DNA of 64,000 bases, from NCBI GenBank assembly GCA_024516035.1, contig CM044965.1:25678493-25742492 (forward strand). Reading direction: 5' to 3'. Under the pieces are notes generated by a model. It saw only the letters and a list, made by a program, of their open reading frames with translations. It had not been told where the DNA came from and did not search any database. Of the stretch, positions 63,876-64,000 are shown piece by piece. The translations under genes and the position numbers were made by a program. Position 1 is the stretch's first letter; the number at the start of each line of letters is the position of its first letter. The stretch comes from Bactericera cockerelli. Its lineage: Eukaryota; Arthropoda; Insecta; Hemiptera; Triozidae.

Positions 63876-64000
63876 AGAATCCAGTGCCGGATTAAGGCTG
63901 CGCGGGGCCCTTGGCATTTTCAAGGCGCGGGGCCCCAAAATTTTACTGAGTTTTTTTCTAAAATACTATTTTTAGAACCTTGAAACCGAAGCCAAGTGTT

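Noticed and set aside
1..64000. CRISPR arrays, operons, bacterial promoters or ribosome binding sites
   Set aside because: Spliced genes, SINEs and LINEs show eukaryotic nuclear DNA. Tandem repeats here have no spacer structure.
1..64000. LTR retrotransposons or endogenous viruses
   Set aside because: No paired long direct repeats, gag/pol aspartic protease or integrase motifs seen. All polymerases belong to non-LTR elements.

Overview
The window is eukaryotic nuclear DNA from an animal, most likely an arthropod and probably an insect. Host genes are split by GT-AG introns, the background is AT-rich, and intergenic and intronic space is packed with tRNA-derived SINEs, MITEs, fold-back elements and non-LTR retrotransposons. 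An XBP1 gene with a 23-nt IRE1 intron, the length I recall for fly xbp1, fits an insect. I cannot name the species. A run of 100 N at 29123-29222 is a scaffold gap, so order and distance across it are uncertain.

Layout of host genes. (1) 196-2035, plus: last two exons of a choline transporter-like gene (SLC44A1/CTL1 type). The intron between them is a degenerate minisatellite that carries copies of the exon end, and decayed copies of the terminal exon follow the stop. (2) 9206-6961, minus: a complete three-exon Tctex-type dynein light chain, 122 aa. (3) 26053-11576, minus: XBP1, five exons, with a clear IRE1 double stem-loop in exon 3. The uncut mRNA would encode 365 aa and the cut mRNA 770 aa, and both frames stay open through every downstream exon. 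(4) 27388-29122, plus: first three exons of AP-3 complex sigma, cut by the gap. It is divergent from XBP1. (5) 33173-44051 and onward, plus: first four exons of a carboxypeptidase D-like gene. Its later exons are not in the window. (6) 57715-52239, minus: an unrecognised, apparently intron-poor locus, with a 669-aa open frame followed by many frameshifts.

Mobile DNA dominates the rest. At least six tRNA-headed SINE families (called A-F here) recur in both orientations, sometimes nested. There are two recurrent non-tRNA repeats (G and H), several MITE families with empty-site evidence, and three giant fold-backs (31289-32982 built from a dead Tc1-type transposase, 34409-35277, and about 62185-63645). 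There are two CR1-like LINEs whose ORF1 has an SGNH/GDSL esterase domain (41500-35815 minus; 44141-49728 plus). A retroelement with a restriction-like endonuclease lacks its reverse transcriptase (57905-59530).

The genes do not form an operon or pathway. The recurring theme is partial duplication of exon ends beside their parent exons, seen at the choline transporter, the dynein light chain and XBP1. The most biologically loaded element is the XBP1 unconventional-splicing module, with a possible alternative donor that would bypass IRE1.
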